64,000 nt of DNA, from assembly GCF_036417845.1 (NCBI RefSeq), contig NC_090011.1:372001-436000 (forward strand), written 5' to 3'. Source of the stretch: Apteryx mantelli (lineage: Eukaryota > Chordata > Aves > Apterygiformes > Apterygidae). The notes under the pieces are model-generated. The model had not been told where the DNA came from. It ran no database searches and saw nothing but the letters and a program-made list of their open reading frames with translations. Within the stretch, counting starts at the first letter, position 1; each line of letters begins with the position of its first letter. Positions 37,701 through 47,850 of this stretch are shown one piece after another. A program made the position numbers and the translations under genes.

Positions 37701-39625
37701 GAATGATTTATGGGATGCCTGGAGCGCGTGCCTAGCCGCCGCCGCTGCACAGGTCGTGGCAGGCCAGGAGAAAGTAGTTCCCTAGTCCTCTGAGACCTTT
37801 GCCAAAGGACTCTCAGGAGCTCTGCAAAAATGATACACTTACACGGAGTAAATGACGCCTGAGGGATCCAGTTGCATCCAGCCAATAAATAAAGCCCTCA
37901 TAAAATCTCATGGTGGCTTTCTTGCCTCTGATGAAAAGAATTCCAATGTCCTTGAGAACAAAGTCCACGTTATATCCCATGACGAGGCAGCGGAAGAGCA
38001 AAATGAGGGTCTCTTTGATACAAGCCTTTGCTTTGTCCAGGGAAATGGAGGACTCGAACCGCAAGCGAGCAAAGTTCATCTCATGAATTTCTGCCTCCCC
38101 TAGAGCAAAACAAAAGAGGAACGACGTCACCGATACAGCAGTAATGCGGTGGGGAAGGCGAAGGGGCAGCAGCTCCCGCGCCCTCAGCCAGTACATTGCT
38201 ACAGAGCTGGCTCTTGCAGCTCTGTGGCACAACTCTTCCAAGGCGTGACACGAGCCCTCCTTGGGAGAAGTTCAAAGCACTCCGCAAAGAGAGCGCAAAC
38301 CCTGCACAGAGACAGTGTATGGGGCCCACACGCAACGCGCGGAGACTTTCAGGGCCTTGGCCCTGCCGCGCCAGACAGGTGGAGTGAAAAAGCAAAATGG
38401 AGGCACTGCATAACAGCCCGGTACGTGATTCTGATGACCCCCGTCCCCCACTTGCCCCGGGACGCTCAGGCTGCAGCCACAAATGCCTCGGCTCTTGGTG
38501 GCAGAGCTCTGCCCCCTGGGCACCAGCCGGGGGCTCACCTCAACGAGGAGGTGGGGTCCCCGCAAAGGACAAAAGCCCCTCCAAACACACACCCCAGCTC
38601 TTGGTGCCCCACAGGCACCACCCCTGTCAGACTGCAGCCCCAGCACTTGCCGCACTGCCCAGGAATCACAGTAACCATGGCCACTGACAGGTTTTTGTAC
38701 AATCGTGCAGCCCCACCTCTGTTCCCAGGCTGCCCACAGCTGACTTGGACCACCACGCTCAGCTGCAGTGCAGGAAGGCCAGACTCCCTCCCCAGAAACG
38801 GGTTGCAGGGGCAAGCAAGGGTTTTAATCTGTCTTCCTACCAGGCACGTGCATATCAGCGGGCTTCAGACAATGAACCTCTGCAACATGCTTGGAGAGCT
38901 GAAAGCCAGGCCTGCAAGTAACCAGCTGCTGATCGTTTGCTACAGGCACTTTGACTTTCACTGAATAGAAGGTGCCAAGTCCACGTATTCTGACAGACTG
39001 GAACCAGAAGAGAAAAGCAGCAGCAATGAGAAGCGTTGCTCAGAGGGAAGAAAGGAGTGATGCCTGGCCAGGGGATGCGGATGGTGCTTTGAGCCCTTCC
39101 CACTCCCAGGGCACCAAGGGGCAAGGTGGGGCACTGGGGAAGGCTTTGGAGAAGACCTGCAGCGCCTGGAATTTCCCCCGCCCGCCTCCTTGCCCGCTTA
39201 ACAATGCTGGGTGAAGCACCAGGACAGCAAATGCCCTCAGCCAGAGAAGAGCCAAGGGGTTCCCACCCCCCGGGAGAAACCCTGACAAATGTCTCACCTG
39301 CTCTCTCCGCCCTGGCTGTGGGGAACAGAGAAAGCCCAGAGGGTGTGGAAACCTTTCTCAGACTTGAGCTGCACTTTCTGCTTGAGCTCAACGGCCAGAG
39401 AAGATGGTCAGGGCCCTGTTGGGGCACTGTAGAGGCTTCCGGGGCAGAGGGACTGGTGCTCAACTTTCCATGGAAGGGAAGAACAGTTGCCCTTGCTGGC
39501 ACAGGGTGTCAGGCCTATGGAAACCCTTAGGGGATGAGGGCAGGAACACGATGCAGGCCCCACCTTTTTCTTCAGGAACTCCCCTTTAATGTAATCAGAC
39601 ACACCGCCCCAAACAGCAGCGATCT
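32870..39625 (-). CDS. CCDC81-like HU-domain protein gene (gene span, spliced)
   Basis: A multi-exon vertebrate gene of the CCDC81 family, proteins with two eukaryotic HU/IHF-type domains followed by a charged linker and coiled coil, linked to the centrosome and cilium. Exons in transcript order: 39625-39564, 38997-38841, 38099-37843, 37478-37393, 37173-37055, 36916-36852 (tentative), 36051-35981, 35903-35786, 35361-35224, 33854-33699. All have AG acceptors and GT donors, and the first six join with consistent phases without a stop. The order is HU domain 1 (first two exons), HU domain 2 (38099-37843), acidic Pro/Glu-rich linker (37173-37055), then basic coiled-coil-like exons (35361-35224, 33854-33699). 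The first coding exon and the C-terminal exon were not found, so the model is partial. A CpG-rich promoter-like region lies at 40400-40640. It could still be a recently decayed paralogue. Birds carry many such copies, so orthology to CCDC81 itself is not claimed. Confidence 0.75.
33699..33854 (-). CDS. CCDC81-like exon: C-terminal charged segment
   Basis: A 156-nt exon with a strong acceptor (CTTCCTTTGCAG) and donor GCCAGG|GTATCA, 52 codons in phase 0-0. It starts DFADVRRATPDPPACVSR and is rich in Glu, Arg and Lys (HYQEARRKEKRGRDARN). Phase and composition continue the preceding coiled-coil exon. The next exon or exons, with the stop codon, were not identified between here and 32875. Confidence 0.6.
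34529..34546. repeat. A-tract (18 bp)
   Basis: Uninterrupted run of A on the plus strand within an intron of the minus-strand gene. No retroposed element can be recognised upstream of it. Confidence 0.9.
34703..34734. repeat. (GA)16 microsatellite
   Basis: Perfect dinucleotide run within an intron of the minus-strand gene. Confidence 0.95.
35224..35361 (-). CDS. CCDC81-like exon: charged coiled-coil segment
   Basis: A 138-nt exon with acceptor CCCCCCAG and donor GCCCAG|GTACGG, exactly 46 codons in phase 0-0. It begins EVRYPSVQWHRGDRPASR and continues with a Lys/Glu/Ala-rich helix (KAQKKELAEAAERKARREKV), predicted coiled coil, as expected for the C-terminal half of CCDC81-type proteins. Confidence 0.75.
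35786..35903 (-). CDS. CCDC81-like exon: Lys/Pro-rich segment
   Basis: A 118-nt exon with acceptor TTTGTAG and donor TTCAAG|GTGCCT. After the split codon it contains SSAKKEDKQERPLQASPPAK and ends PPIEQPRRAFK. The frame is open throughout and matches the phase of the exon before. Confidence 0.65.
35981..36051 (-). CDS. CCDC81-like exon, probable: Cys-containing segment
   Basis: A 71-nt exon with acceptor CTCCCTCCAG and donor AGCAG|GTGTGC reads DVVNTLERKHLVLPWEAAFC and ends CQS, leaving a split Arg codon completed by the next exon. The C-C pair may correspond to the Cys-bearing region of the family; this is an inference. Confidence 0.5.
36852..36916 (-). CDS. CCDC81-like exon, tentative: basic linker
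   Basis: Acceptor CTCTGCCAG in the phase required by the preceding exon gives ATPTSQKRPKIQQSKSNTLG, a basic low-complexity segment. The donor used here (GAT|GTGGCA) is weak and a stop follows 15 bp later, so the 3' edge is uncertain. Confidence 0.4.
37055..37173 (-). CDS. CCDC81-like exon: acidic Pro/Glu-rich linker
   Basis: A 119-nt exon with acceptor GGCTTTCAG and donor AACAG|GTAGTG. In the frame set by the previous exon it starts AELKVAPPRPVLEDSSEG and ends ELAVSRKRT. Composition (P, E, S, K) and uninterrupted frame support a disordered linker. Confidence 0.7.
37393..37478 (-). CDS. CCDC81-like exon: linker after HU domain 2
   Basis: An 86-nt exon with acceptor GTTGCAG and donor CCAAG|GTGAGA. 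Reading from phase 0 it starts NPWMRPLILLEGERAESA and stays open, ending in phase 2, which joins in frame with the exon at 37173-37055. No domain; position fits the variable linker. Confidence 0.65.
37843..38099 (-). CDS. CCDC81-like exon: HU domain 2
   Basis: A 257-nt exon with acceptor TTGCTCTAG and donor CTCCGT|GTAAGT. It begins EAEIHEMNFARLRF after the split Gly codon, continues with KACIKETLILLF, KDIGILFIRGKKATMRFYEG and ends near DATGSLRRHLL. The GIG-x-L and K-x-x-MRFY motifs are diagnostic of the second HU domain of CCDC81. Phase 1 in, phase 0 out. Confidence 0.93.
38841..38997 (-). CDS. CCDC81-like exon: core of HU domain 1
   Basis: A 157-nt exon with acceptor TGGTTCCAG and donor CCTG|GTAGGA. 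It starts SVRIRGLGTFYSVK and ends KPADMHVP. The GLGTF turn is the beta-arm signature of the HU domain, and the hydrophobic strand around CRPGFQLS corresponds to the RPxF/M-x-LS segment of the paralogue. Phase 0 in, phase 1 out. Confidence 0.88.
39564..39625 (-). CDS. CCDC81-like exon: start of HU domain 1
   Basis: A 62-nt exon with acceptor CTCTGCAG and donor AAAAAG|GTGGGG. It reads EIAAVWGGVSDYIKGEFLKK plus K when the first G is supplied by the previous exon (phase 1), ending in phase 0. The W-G-x-V-S core matches the family, and the exon length and phases equal those of 61963-62024 in the plus-strand paralogue. Confidence 0.85.
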
Positions 39626-39649
39626 CTGCAGAGCAAGAGACACACCTGT

Positions 39650-39803
39650 CACGCTCGCAGCAACATAAACTTTGGCTAATGCAACATACGGCATGCACGT
39701 TGGGCGGAGCGATCCCCCGTGCATGCGGTGCCGTAATAAAGAGAATGCCTGCTTCTTAATACTGCATTGGTGTTAAGGAGTTTTACTCCCCATTTCGGTG
39801 ACA
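39650..39803 (+). mobile_element. LTR fragment (R/U5 end) of an endogenous retrovirus
   Basis: Contains 'cggagcgatcccccgtgcat', then gtgccgtaataaagagaatg with an AATAAA signal, a 'cctgcttcttaata' stretch, and ends catttcggtgaca. This order is characteristic of the 3' end of a common avian LTR class. The left limit is uncertain; the piece may be truncated on the 5' side. It begins only about 25 bp upstream of the first exon found for the minus-strand gene. Confidence 0.65.
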
Positions 39804-40399
39804 AAGGGGTGTCCACCACCCTGGGATTCCTACAGCCTGTGGCACAGCCCCAGGCTCCTGGGTTCCCCAGGGCCTGCCAGGGTGACCACGTCCCTGCGAT
39901 GTCTGGGGTCGCTAGGGACCCTCAGGACCCTCGCGGACGCCTGGGTCCCCTGTCTCAGCAGAGAGTGCAGGGTGTCTCCCCGGGGAGGAGGACGGCTCAT
40001 ATCTCCTCGCTCTGGGAGGAAGCCGGGACTGGGGGTCCTTGCGTTCCCTGGGGTGTGGGGGTGAATATCTGGGGGGTGTTTGGGCTTGCTAGAGCATCTG
40101 TCAAGGTTCGAAAAGGGTTGTATTTGGCCAGGGCGGGGAGTCTTTGGCTTGCTTGGCTTTCACTGGGGATGTCTGGGGCTCCCTGGAGGGGCCTGGGGGA
40201 ATCCCTGGCAGTTTTGCAGAGTTTGGTGCCTACGTGGGGGGAGCAGTGAGGGTGTTGGGGAGCCTGAGGGGGTTTCTCAGGTCCCATGGGGTGACGGGGG
40301 CTTCCTGGGGATGTGTGGGGTCCCGGAGGGTCTCTGGCCCCAAACGCCCACGGCCCCTTCAGCCCGGCCCCCTGCCTCGGCCCGCCCTGTCCCCAGCCC

Positions 40400-40640
40400 T
40401 CTACCTGCCTCTCAGCAGCCGCCGGGTGCCAACAACATGGCGGCTCTGCCCTGGGCTGGGCCGTCCCCATGGTGACAGGGGCGGGGCTGTCTCCACCCAA
40501 TGGGGTGGGGGCATTGGCCGCCATCTTAGGGGAGGGCGGCCGGCGGCTTTCCCTACTGTGGGAGGCCGGTGGTGGCAGCCATGTGGCGTGAGGGCAGCAC
40601 CGCCCGCCCTGGGAGGTTGACGCCATCTTAGCACCGCCCT
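40400..40640 (-). promoter_or_regulatory. CpG-rich promoter-like region upstream of the CCDC81-like gene
   Basis: Within 240 bp lie a GC box (GGGGCGGGGC, 40478-40487), CCAAT at 40497-40501 and on the other strand at 40513-40517, three YY1-type motifs (AACATGGCGGC 40434-40444 plus strand; AAGATGGCGGC 40517-40527 minus; AAGATGGCG 40621-40629 minus) and an RFX X-box-like palindrome at 40463-40476. On the minus strand, CAG|GTAGAG near 40408 could be the donor of a non-coding first exon. Direction of transcription is inferred from the gene downstream; bidirectional activity is possible. Confidence 0.5.
40463..40476. promoter_or_regulatory. RFX X-box-like site
   Basis: The 14-mer gtccccatggtgac fits the X-box pattern of two half-sites around an AT centre with one deviation (GAC instead of AAC at the 3' end). 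RFX factors drive ciliary and centrosomal genes, in keeping with the gene downstream. Match by eye only. Confidence 0.4.
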
Positions 40641-40700
40641 GCCGCAGCCCCCTCTGCCCCTCCCCACCGGGCGCAGGGAATGGCCCCGGGTGTCCTGCCC

Positions 40701-43250
40701 GCCGGCAGGCCTGGGCTGTCAGGTGCTTTGTGTCAGAAAGGGAAAGAGGATGCTGGACCCTCAGGTTGCTTGGCCAAGGGGGTGACTTTTGGGACAGGGA
40801 GTGCCTTGCCAGCTCTCAGGAAGGGCAGGCTGCAGTTGCGTTCCACAGGCGCCGCGAGGTTCCCCCCAGGTGCATCTGCATCTGGGGCAAGTCCTGGGGT
40901 GCCTGCATGCCCAGGAGGTTCCCCAGGAGAAACTGCATCTCCTTGGTGATGGAAAGCCCACCTTGCTGCTCTCCCCACTCTCCTTAGGGTATGCCAGAGG
41001 CTCTGAGGGGCCATGCACCCAGGGTGCAGGCCTCCGCTGGGGGGGTGGTGGGTGTTTGGTGCCACAGCGGGCCGGGTGGGGGTGTGTCCTTGTGCACCCA
41101 TCCCTGATCTCCTGGTGCCAGAGGGATGGGTGCCTCTGCCGGGGATGTGTGGCCTCTGCAGTGTCGCTTTCGGGTGCCCATCTGCCTGAGCCTCAGTTCC
41201 CTTCTGTGCCACTGCATTTCTCTGCTGCCCAGGCCCTGTGGGATCCATGGACAGGAAGAAGGGAACACTGTGGTCAATGCCTCTCCTGTGCTAGAGCTCC
41301 TCAGTAGGGCTCGGGCTCAGGTTTGGGCTCCAAAAGCGTGCTTGGTGTTTGGTCTAGTGGGGCATGTGGCAATGAAGATGAAGGCTTGTGAGCCCTGCCA
41401 GAGTTTGGGGGTGCGTCTGTGGCAGGGTTTGGGATATGAGGTGCATGCGCAGAGCTGGATCAATGCCTGCCAGGCAGCCGGGTGGCCAGGAGGCTCCTCA
41501 GCAGGTCAGGCTGGCTGCCCCGTCTGTGGGGAACCATGTTTTGGCCAGGCCGCAGGAGGGCTGTGCAGTCTTAGCCCCAGGCCCTGAAGCCCTGGGACTT
41601 GCTGTCACTGCTGAAGACTCAGAGACATGAGGCCAGAGCTGCTCTTCTCAGGAGGAGGCTGCTCTCCCTCCTGCCCCTTCAAAGCCACCAGCCTCTTCCC
41701 CCCCCTCCCAAATTGCCCAGGACTCCGCCATGCTGGAGTCACGGGGCTTTTGGTGCCTGCAGGCCTCCGCTGCCCAGGGCAGCCTGTTGCCTCTGCCCGA
41801 GGCCCTGATGGAGGGGTGAGAGCAAGGATGAGCGGGCAGAAGTAGCATGCCACAGATGAGCAGAGACCCACTGGGGAGGGTTGGGGGGGGGTGAATTTTC
41901 AGAATGGACACATCCTACATGAGCCAATTCTACTGCTGCAGTGTTCAAACCCTTCTTCTCATCTGGCTGTGAGCCCACTGACACCACTGGAGACTCAGAG
42001 TGTTCCCTTTCAGGGTTGTCTAGTGGCAGGAGGCCGTGGCACAAACACACTGCATTTTAAAACTGGAAAGGACCCTGGTTCTCTGCCTGTGATTACGGTA
42101 ATGCCTGGACCTCCCAGAGAATATAGGCTTTGAATTACATTCCTTTTGCAATCAAAAAAAGTCTTTGCTTTGCTTTTTAAATAGAGGAGAGTTTGTTTCA
42201 TCACCTGTGTCAGTGACAGAGTTTTGTGCTCACAACAGTGTTTTTCAATTGCTTTTGTGTTTTTCTGGGACGTTAATGTGATGCTTTGAGGCATCTCCCT
42301 GCTAGGGAGGCAGAAGGCTGAGAGCGGGGAGCCCAGGCCCCTCTGTAGGTATGTCTGAGTAGACGATTCCTCTCTGTGCGCTGACACTGCTGTAGCCATC
42401 AGCCCCCCATGGATGACTCTAAGCGCAGTTCAAGCTTTTCCTAGGCTCAGCAATGAGGACAGTGAAAGGTGAGGAAAAGTGAGGACTCAGGAAAAGCCTT
42501 AATCCTCTGTATTCATTGAAAAAGCAAGGCCACGTTCCTCTGCTATCAATCAAACCTGAAGCCAGAACAAATCCCTTGGCTTCAGTAGAGCTTTGCAGGT
42601 GTGCTAGCCTTCATGGGTTGGCAAAGCCTAACCACAGTGACATGCATCTTGAATATGCTGGACTGAAACACAGCGATCGGTGCTAGAGGCTGTTCAGATG
42701 TGCAGGCAGTGCATTCTTCAGCAGCTGGCACCAGCAGGGCTAGACCTGCTGGGCCTTCTCCGAGCACACGCAGGCACAGGCTCACCTCGTCCATCTCCAG
42801 TCCCTTCACAGAAAGGGGGCCATACAGCCTGAGTTAGCCTCACCCCCTCCATGCCTCCTGGGAGAGAGAGAGAGAAGCTCAGATGGGTCATTTCTCTGCT
42901 CAGCAATCTCAGTGACTGCATGTCAAAGTCACCTTTCTCCATGAATTTGAGGCGCTCCCCAACTTTCCTTGCTTTGACCGGCTTCCCAGCTGAGATGCTT
43001 CTTGTGCCTGAAGTTGAGGGACCTGCATTCCGATCTCACCAGACTTAGCTTCATGCAGGCATTGGCTGTGGCGAGAGAAGTGTCTTCCTGGCCTCTCAAA
43101 GCTTGCCAAGGTGGTGTTGTACCATAAGACTTGGAATGGTGAGGGCTCAAGCTCCAAGTCCCTTCTGTGAGGGTGAATTGGACTGTTATTTCTCTTACCT
43201 GCAATGTGAGGCCCAGCTGCCAGGAGATTACAACTACTGTAACTAGTATC
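40701..43250. other. GC-rich intergenic DNA, no gene recognised
   Basis: Open frames on both strands reach about 170 codons, but their composition is that expected of GC-rich DNA and none shows a domain or a consistent exon series. The missing first coding exon of the minus-strand gene could lie here but was not found. Confidence 0.45.
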
Positions 43251-43443
43251 AGAATCACAGAATCACAGAATCGCTGAGGCTGGAAGGGACCTCTGGAGAT
43301 CATCTAGTCCAACCCCCCTGCTCAAGCAGGGTCACCTAGAGCACATTGCACAGGATTGCATCCAGGCGGGTTTTGAATATCTCCAGAGAAGGAGACTCCA
43401 CAGCCTCTCTGGGCAACTTGTTCCAGTGCTCTGTCACCCTCAC
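43251..43443 (-). mobile_element. CR1 LINE 3' end, reverse orientation
   Basis: The sequence 'agaatcacagaatcgctgag' followed by 'gctggaagggacctctggag', 'gatcatctagtccaaccccc' and 'cttgttccagtgctctgtca' is the avian CR1 3' terminal region read backwards. It is 5' truncated, as most CR1 copies are. Confidence 0.93.
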
Positions 43444-43542
43444 AGCTGGCTCTCTTCATTACCCTCCGCCCCGAAATGAAGTGCATTTTAAAGCAATCCT
43501 GCAAGACTCTCTGAAATGCTTTTCACAAAGGAATGATGCTGG

Positions 43543-43591
43543 ATGACTGGGTTCCTTCCCTGCCCATTAGCCCCACTTCTCCTCCCAGCCC
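43543..43591. repeat. 49-bp dispersed duplicate of 31992-32040
   Basis: Both copies start atgactgggttccttccc and end ccacttctcctcccagccc, with two mismatches. The flanks do not match. Confidence 0.75.
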
Positions 43592-44019
43592 AATCATCTA
43601 TTTATTTGCCACTGGTGTCCACAATGAATTTTATGTTCTCTTCTTTCAATACAAAAGCAGGCATAATCTCAGTTGCTAGAAAAAAAACAAGGCCAGGTTT
43701 CACTTGCCGTGTTCTCCAAGGCTAATGTGGGAGGCCTAGAGAGTGTGGCAGTGAGCAGTTGTTGGAGAGGCAGTGTGCGAGGGGCCCAGCCAGAGATGCA
43801 GCTGAGCGGCAAGCCAAGCAGTTGGCATGGGGTCACCACAGTAAGCAGGTGGAAGTGGCCTGGCCAGAGGCACCATGCACAGAAGGACCGGGTCTTTTTC
43901 TGCAGGGTCACACTTTTCTGAAGCACCAGGGAGTCCTGGGGTGAATGCTGTCAGAGCGTTCATGAGTCTGAGCGCTGTCAGGTCCCTGGGGCGAATTCTA
44001 CTGTGACCTTCAAGGCGCC

Positions 44020-44116
44020 CAGGGGAAACCTTCCTGTGAGGTACCGCTTCACTCCGGGGGAAGGCTTTCTGTGAGGTACCGCGTCACCCCGGGGGAAGGT
44101 TTTCTGTGAGGTACCG
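44020..44116. repeat. 35-bp tandem repeat, nearly three copies
   Basis: The core ctgtgaggtaccg recurs at 44034, 44069 and 44104 with conserved ccggggg and aagg(c/t)ttt spacers. Confidence 0.85.
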
Positions 44117-44120
44117 AAGT

Positions 44121-47100
44121 CCCTCTCGTCCTGGCGCCTCGAGCTCCCCACCTCCAGCCCTGCCCCTGCAAGCACCTGTGCAGCCACCCACCCCTCCCCT
44201 AACGGCCCCTCTTCTCCGGGGCCCCCGGCACTGCGCTGACCCCGCCCTGGCATGGCTGAGGCTCACGCGCTTGCTCTCACTTCCGCTCCGCTGCTTGTGG
44301 TTTGCCTCTCCGGCAAGCTGAGCCCAGACTACGCAGAGTGAGAGCCGCAGGAACGCTTTCACCCACACTGAAATTACTGCCTGATCAAAAGTGGGATAGG
44401 AAGAACTTTGCCACCTGCGACTGGGGCAGATCCAGTCCACCACAGAGCGGTGAGTACTTGGAACACCACCACCATCTCGTCCCTCACCCTGCGCGCAAGC
44501 CTGTCGCCCTGCGTTTAGCTCAGCAGAGTTCTTCCCAGATGGATGTCCATCACTCGATGTGGACATGCCACTCAGATCTCTGGTGGCTGCCGCGTCTCTG
44601 GCCCTTTGAACTTTGTCCTGTGGCTCCATCCTCAGCCTCTGCAGCCTAGACCCTCTTCTCTGTCTTCTCTGCGATGCACCCCCATCCCACCCACATCATC
44701 CCATTTTTATTCCTCTGCTCAAGCATGCCCTTTGTCACTGCTTCTGGATCTCTGGGTTACTAAAGACTATCCTTTCTATAACAGACTTGAAGAGATTCCA
44801 GGAAAGTAACCCTCACCCCTCTACTCTGCAAATAAGAAAAGTTCTCTTGCATCATGCACACAGAAGTAGTAAGAATGTCCAGTACCATCTGAGATGTACA
44901 GAATCATGCTTACTCTGCTGGCAGTAGCGTCTTATTTTCTCACCTACATAATTCATAAACAAAAAGCAGGTCAGCTACAGAGGTTTCTAGGGGTGAGACC
45001 TGTTTGCTACAGAACCACAAGGAAAGCTTGGACTTTTGTTTCACTGTTAAAGAAGTATTGTTTTCTATCATGACATTTCATGTACTAATGCACACCCCAC
45101 AATTAAGAGCCACACAGGTTAGTACAATCACAGCAGTATGATCCTTAGACCTTTAAGCTATTCAGAATAACAGCATACCTAGTTGTGCTGCACTGAAGGC
45201 TGCCAGGTGATCCTTGACCACCACCACTGCCCTAATCTTCTTCATTTTTTTTCTCCCATATATATTGACCTCCTCGCTCCTTCGGCTCTCCTGAAAAGTC
45301 CCAGCTTATATCCCCGTCCTCTTCCCCTTCACCTTCATTCCCGTACAGCCACCTTTGCTCCAGAAATTCCCAGCCCCTCACACCATGCCATGTTCACCTT
45401 GAGAACCACAGCAGACCTTCCAGTACCTGCATTCACCCATCTTTCAGTCAAACATCCCAAATGCAGGAATCACTCTGGAACTTGGCCAGTGGACCACAAC
45501 TGACGTCTCTCATGTGCTCAGGGTGCTTCCTAGGTGCTTTTAGTGGGAAAACAGGCAAGTGCAGGACTGTAAAACTGCCCTTTCCTGCAAGACATTGCAC
45601 ACAGTCCTACTTTGTTTCCTTTCCAGCAGTGCAGCTCCCTCCCACTGATTGATTCATGCCCTTGGGCAGGGGAAAACAGCCAAGCTGGAACCCCTCTGAA
45701 AACACATACAGCCCGTGGCCTTGGCCACTGTGCCCAAACCTTCACTGCTCTGCTAGTACATGCCTTGATATGGCCCAAACACTCCCCACCTCACCCTGTA
45801 GATGCAGGCCATTACCCCAATTCCAGGAGCTCTGCTCCCTCCACAGCCTCCAGATCTCAGACCATGAAAAAAAAGCACCACCGTGGACTGGAGCGTGGCA
45901 CTTTCAGATGTTGCTTTAAATTAGGAGTTAAATGGAAATGAACTAGCTAAACTGACTAGTGCTTGTGCTCTGTGTCATTTACTAAAGACAATATAGTCAT
46001 CAGTGTTCATACTCAAAATGGAATAGTGGTCAGTTTGTAAACTTAAGAATATTAGTCATTTAAAACTAAATTTAAATGACCCTGTAATTATTAATTTGAA
46101 AAATTTACTGGGTGGTCAAGAAATTAAGAGCCCCCTGGAGTCTACTGGGCACTAACACATCCATCAATATATTAAGAAAAAGTATCTATTAGGTGCAGAC
46201 TGTGGCTGACACAATTAGGTTCAGGCTTAAGTAGCACACAAATGTAACCAAAATATCCTGGAAGTGGTTCCATTACTCACAGTAAAAGCTTTAGAAAAGT
46301 GCTCCAAAGTATAAAAACCTCAAGGCCTCTATAGGTATTTGTTAGGGTTTTTTTTCCAGGGTAATTCTCCAAAGGACAACTTGAAGAGAAGCGGCTAGAC
46401 CTAGTGATAGAACTGATTTCATTCATGTTCTTTGAAGCAAGGGCCTGCAAGTATGGGAGGGATCTAAGAAGAATATCAAGAGTAGTAGAGGATACTCATA
46501 CTTATCTAATAACCAAAACATAACTTCTGTGTTTAATGTTCCCCAGAAGTTAACTCTGTAACATATGATGGCAAGTCATGTTTTAAAACTTTAAAAAAAA
46601 AAAAGAAGAAAAAGATGGTCAAAATCTACGCATACGTGTAAATAGTGGCAATTTAAATGGAAGTATGAACCTTGTCTCTTTGCTGTATAGAAGAGATGGA
46701 GCCAGTGGATAACAAAGACTGATGGATAACAAAGATGGAAGACTGGTGAACTGTTGTTTATGAACAATAGCTAATGAACTGGATAAAGTTAAGGAAGCAA
46801 AACCACAGCTTAGTAGACCTTTAATATCACCAGAAACTCCAAGGGAGGGAGATGTTCCAGCTTGGGTAACTAAGATAACTACTAATAACAATCTTTTGTT
46901 ATTTTTGTCTTCCAGTTGTAGCACAGAAGAATAAGTAATCCATTCCAGCCCTATGGATATTGGTAACTATATGTTGCTTAGCTTTGTTGTCACCGTGTTT
47001 GTTTTGTTATCCTATACGCATACATTAAAAAAAAACATATAAGATCTTCTTTATAGGTTAATTGTCACAGCTGAAGTTAAAACAAGGGAAAAATATATAC

Positions 47101-47362
47101 AAACAGGCAATAAAAGCAAATGGATCCAACTTAAAAGTGTCTCCATCTCCAAATGAGGTCCTCTGTTTCTCTTGGTGGGGATCAATGTCTTCTTAATACT
47201 GCTATGAATACTGACCATAATTAATGGAACACCATCACATAATGTAATGTCTCTGTATATAACATAAAATACATGCCTGTTTATACACGTGTATATATAT
47301 TTTTGTGTGTGATTTTATGTATTTACAAAATACTATGTTTTAAGGGCTATAAGAAACCAAGG
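44121..47362. other. Intergenic stretch with a base-composition step, no gene recognised
   Basis: GC-rich, CpG-containing DNA to about 44500, with a good splice-donor match (agcg|gtgagta) at about 44450 that could belong to a non-coding first exon, then a fall to AT-rich DNA after 45 kb. No coding exon or RNA gene is recognisable. Confidence 0.4.
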
Positions 47363-47850
47363 TATTCTTTAGATGATATTCTAGTGACTGGAGGTACAGA
47401 AGAAGTAGTATGGGAGAAAAGTATCTGAGTTTTAAAATTAAGAGATCAATTTGACTAAAGCATAGTTAGTACAACCCCAGGTTAATTACTTGGGAATTGT
47501 GACTGAAGAAACAGAAAAACAGATAGATAACAGAAAGCTTAAGGTCTTGAGTGAAATAAAAGCTGCTACTATTCAGTGACAATTTAAAACACTTAAAAGA
47601 AACAGTAAAGGACCTGGAGCAAGGAACATACTGATGCTTTAACCACACTGAAAGAAACTTCTTTAAAAGTTCCCACATTAGAATTCTGAGTGCCAAGAAA
47701 GTCTTTTACGATAAGGATTTCAACAGTGGCTGATTCTATGGGAGCAGGACTGCTACAAAACAGTAGTGAAGGAAAAATGGGTACCAGTAGCACAGGAACC
47801 ATGTCCTCTTTGTGACAGGAATCCTCCAGCTGCGAGAAGGTTATGCAGCA
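47363..47850 (+). mobile_element. Decayed retroviral pol fragment (reverse transcriptase to connection)
   Basis: Shifting frames give, in order, the RT active-site region read as SLDDILVTGGTEE (47366-47404; the Tyr of YxDD is replaced by Ser), VNYLGIVTEE near 47480, TLKETSLKVPTLEF near 47650 and MGAGLLQNSSEGKWVPVA near 47740, which correspond to the RT thumb and connection up to the start of RNase H. Several stops and frameshifts separate them, so the copy is dead. Flanks to about 49.98 kb are AT-rich and may hold further unrecognised remnants. Confidence 0.6.

Noticed and set aside
38855-39502. Minus-strand open frame of 215 codons
   Set aside because: It overlaps the exon at 38841-38997 in a different frame and extends through its intron; the HU-domain frame with GLGTF is the one supported.
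40144-40620. Plus-strand open frame of 158 codons in the CpG-rich region
   Set aside because: Long frames are expected in stop-poor GC-rich DNA; the composition is Gly/Arg/Pro-rich without a domain.
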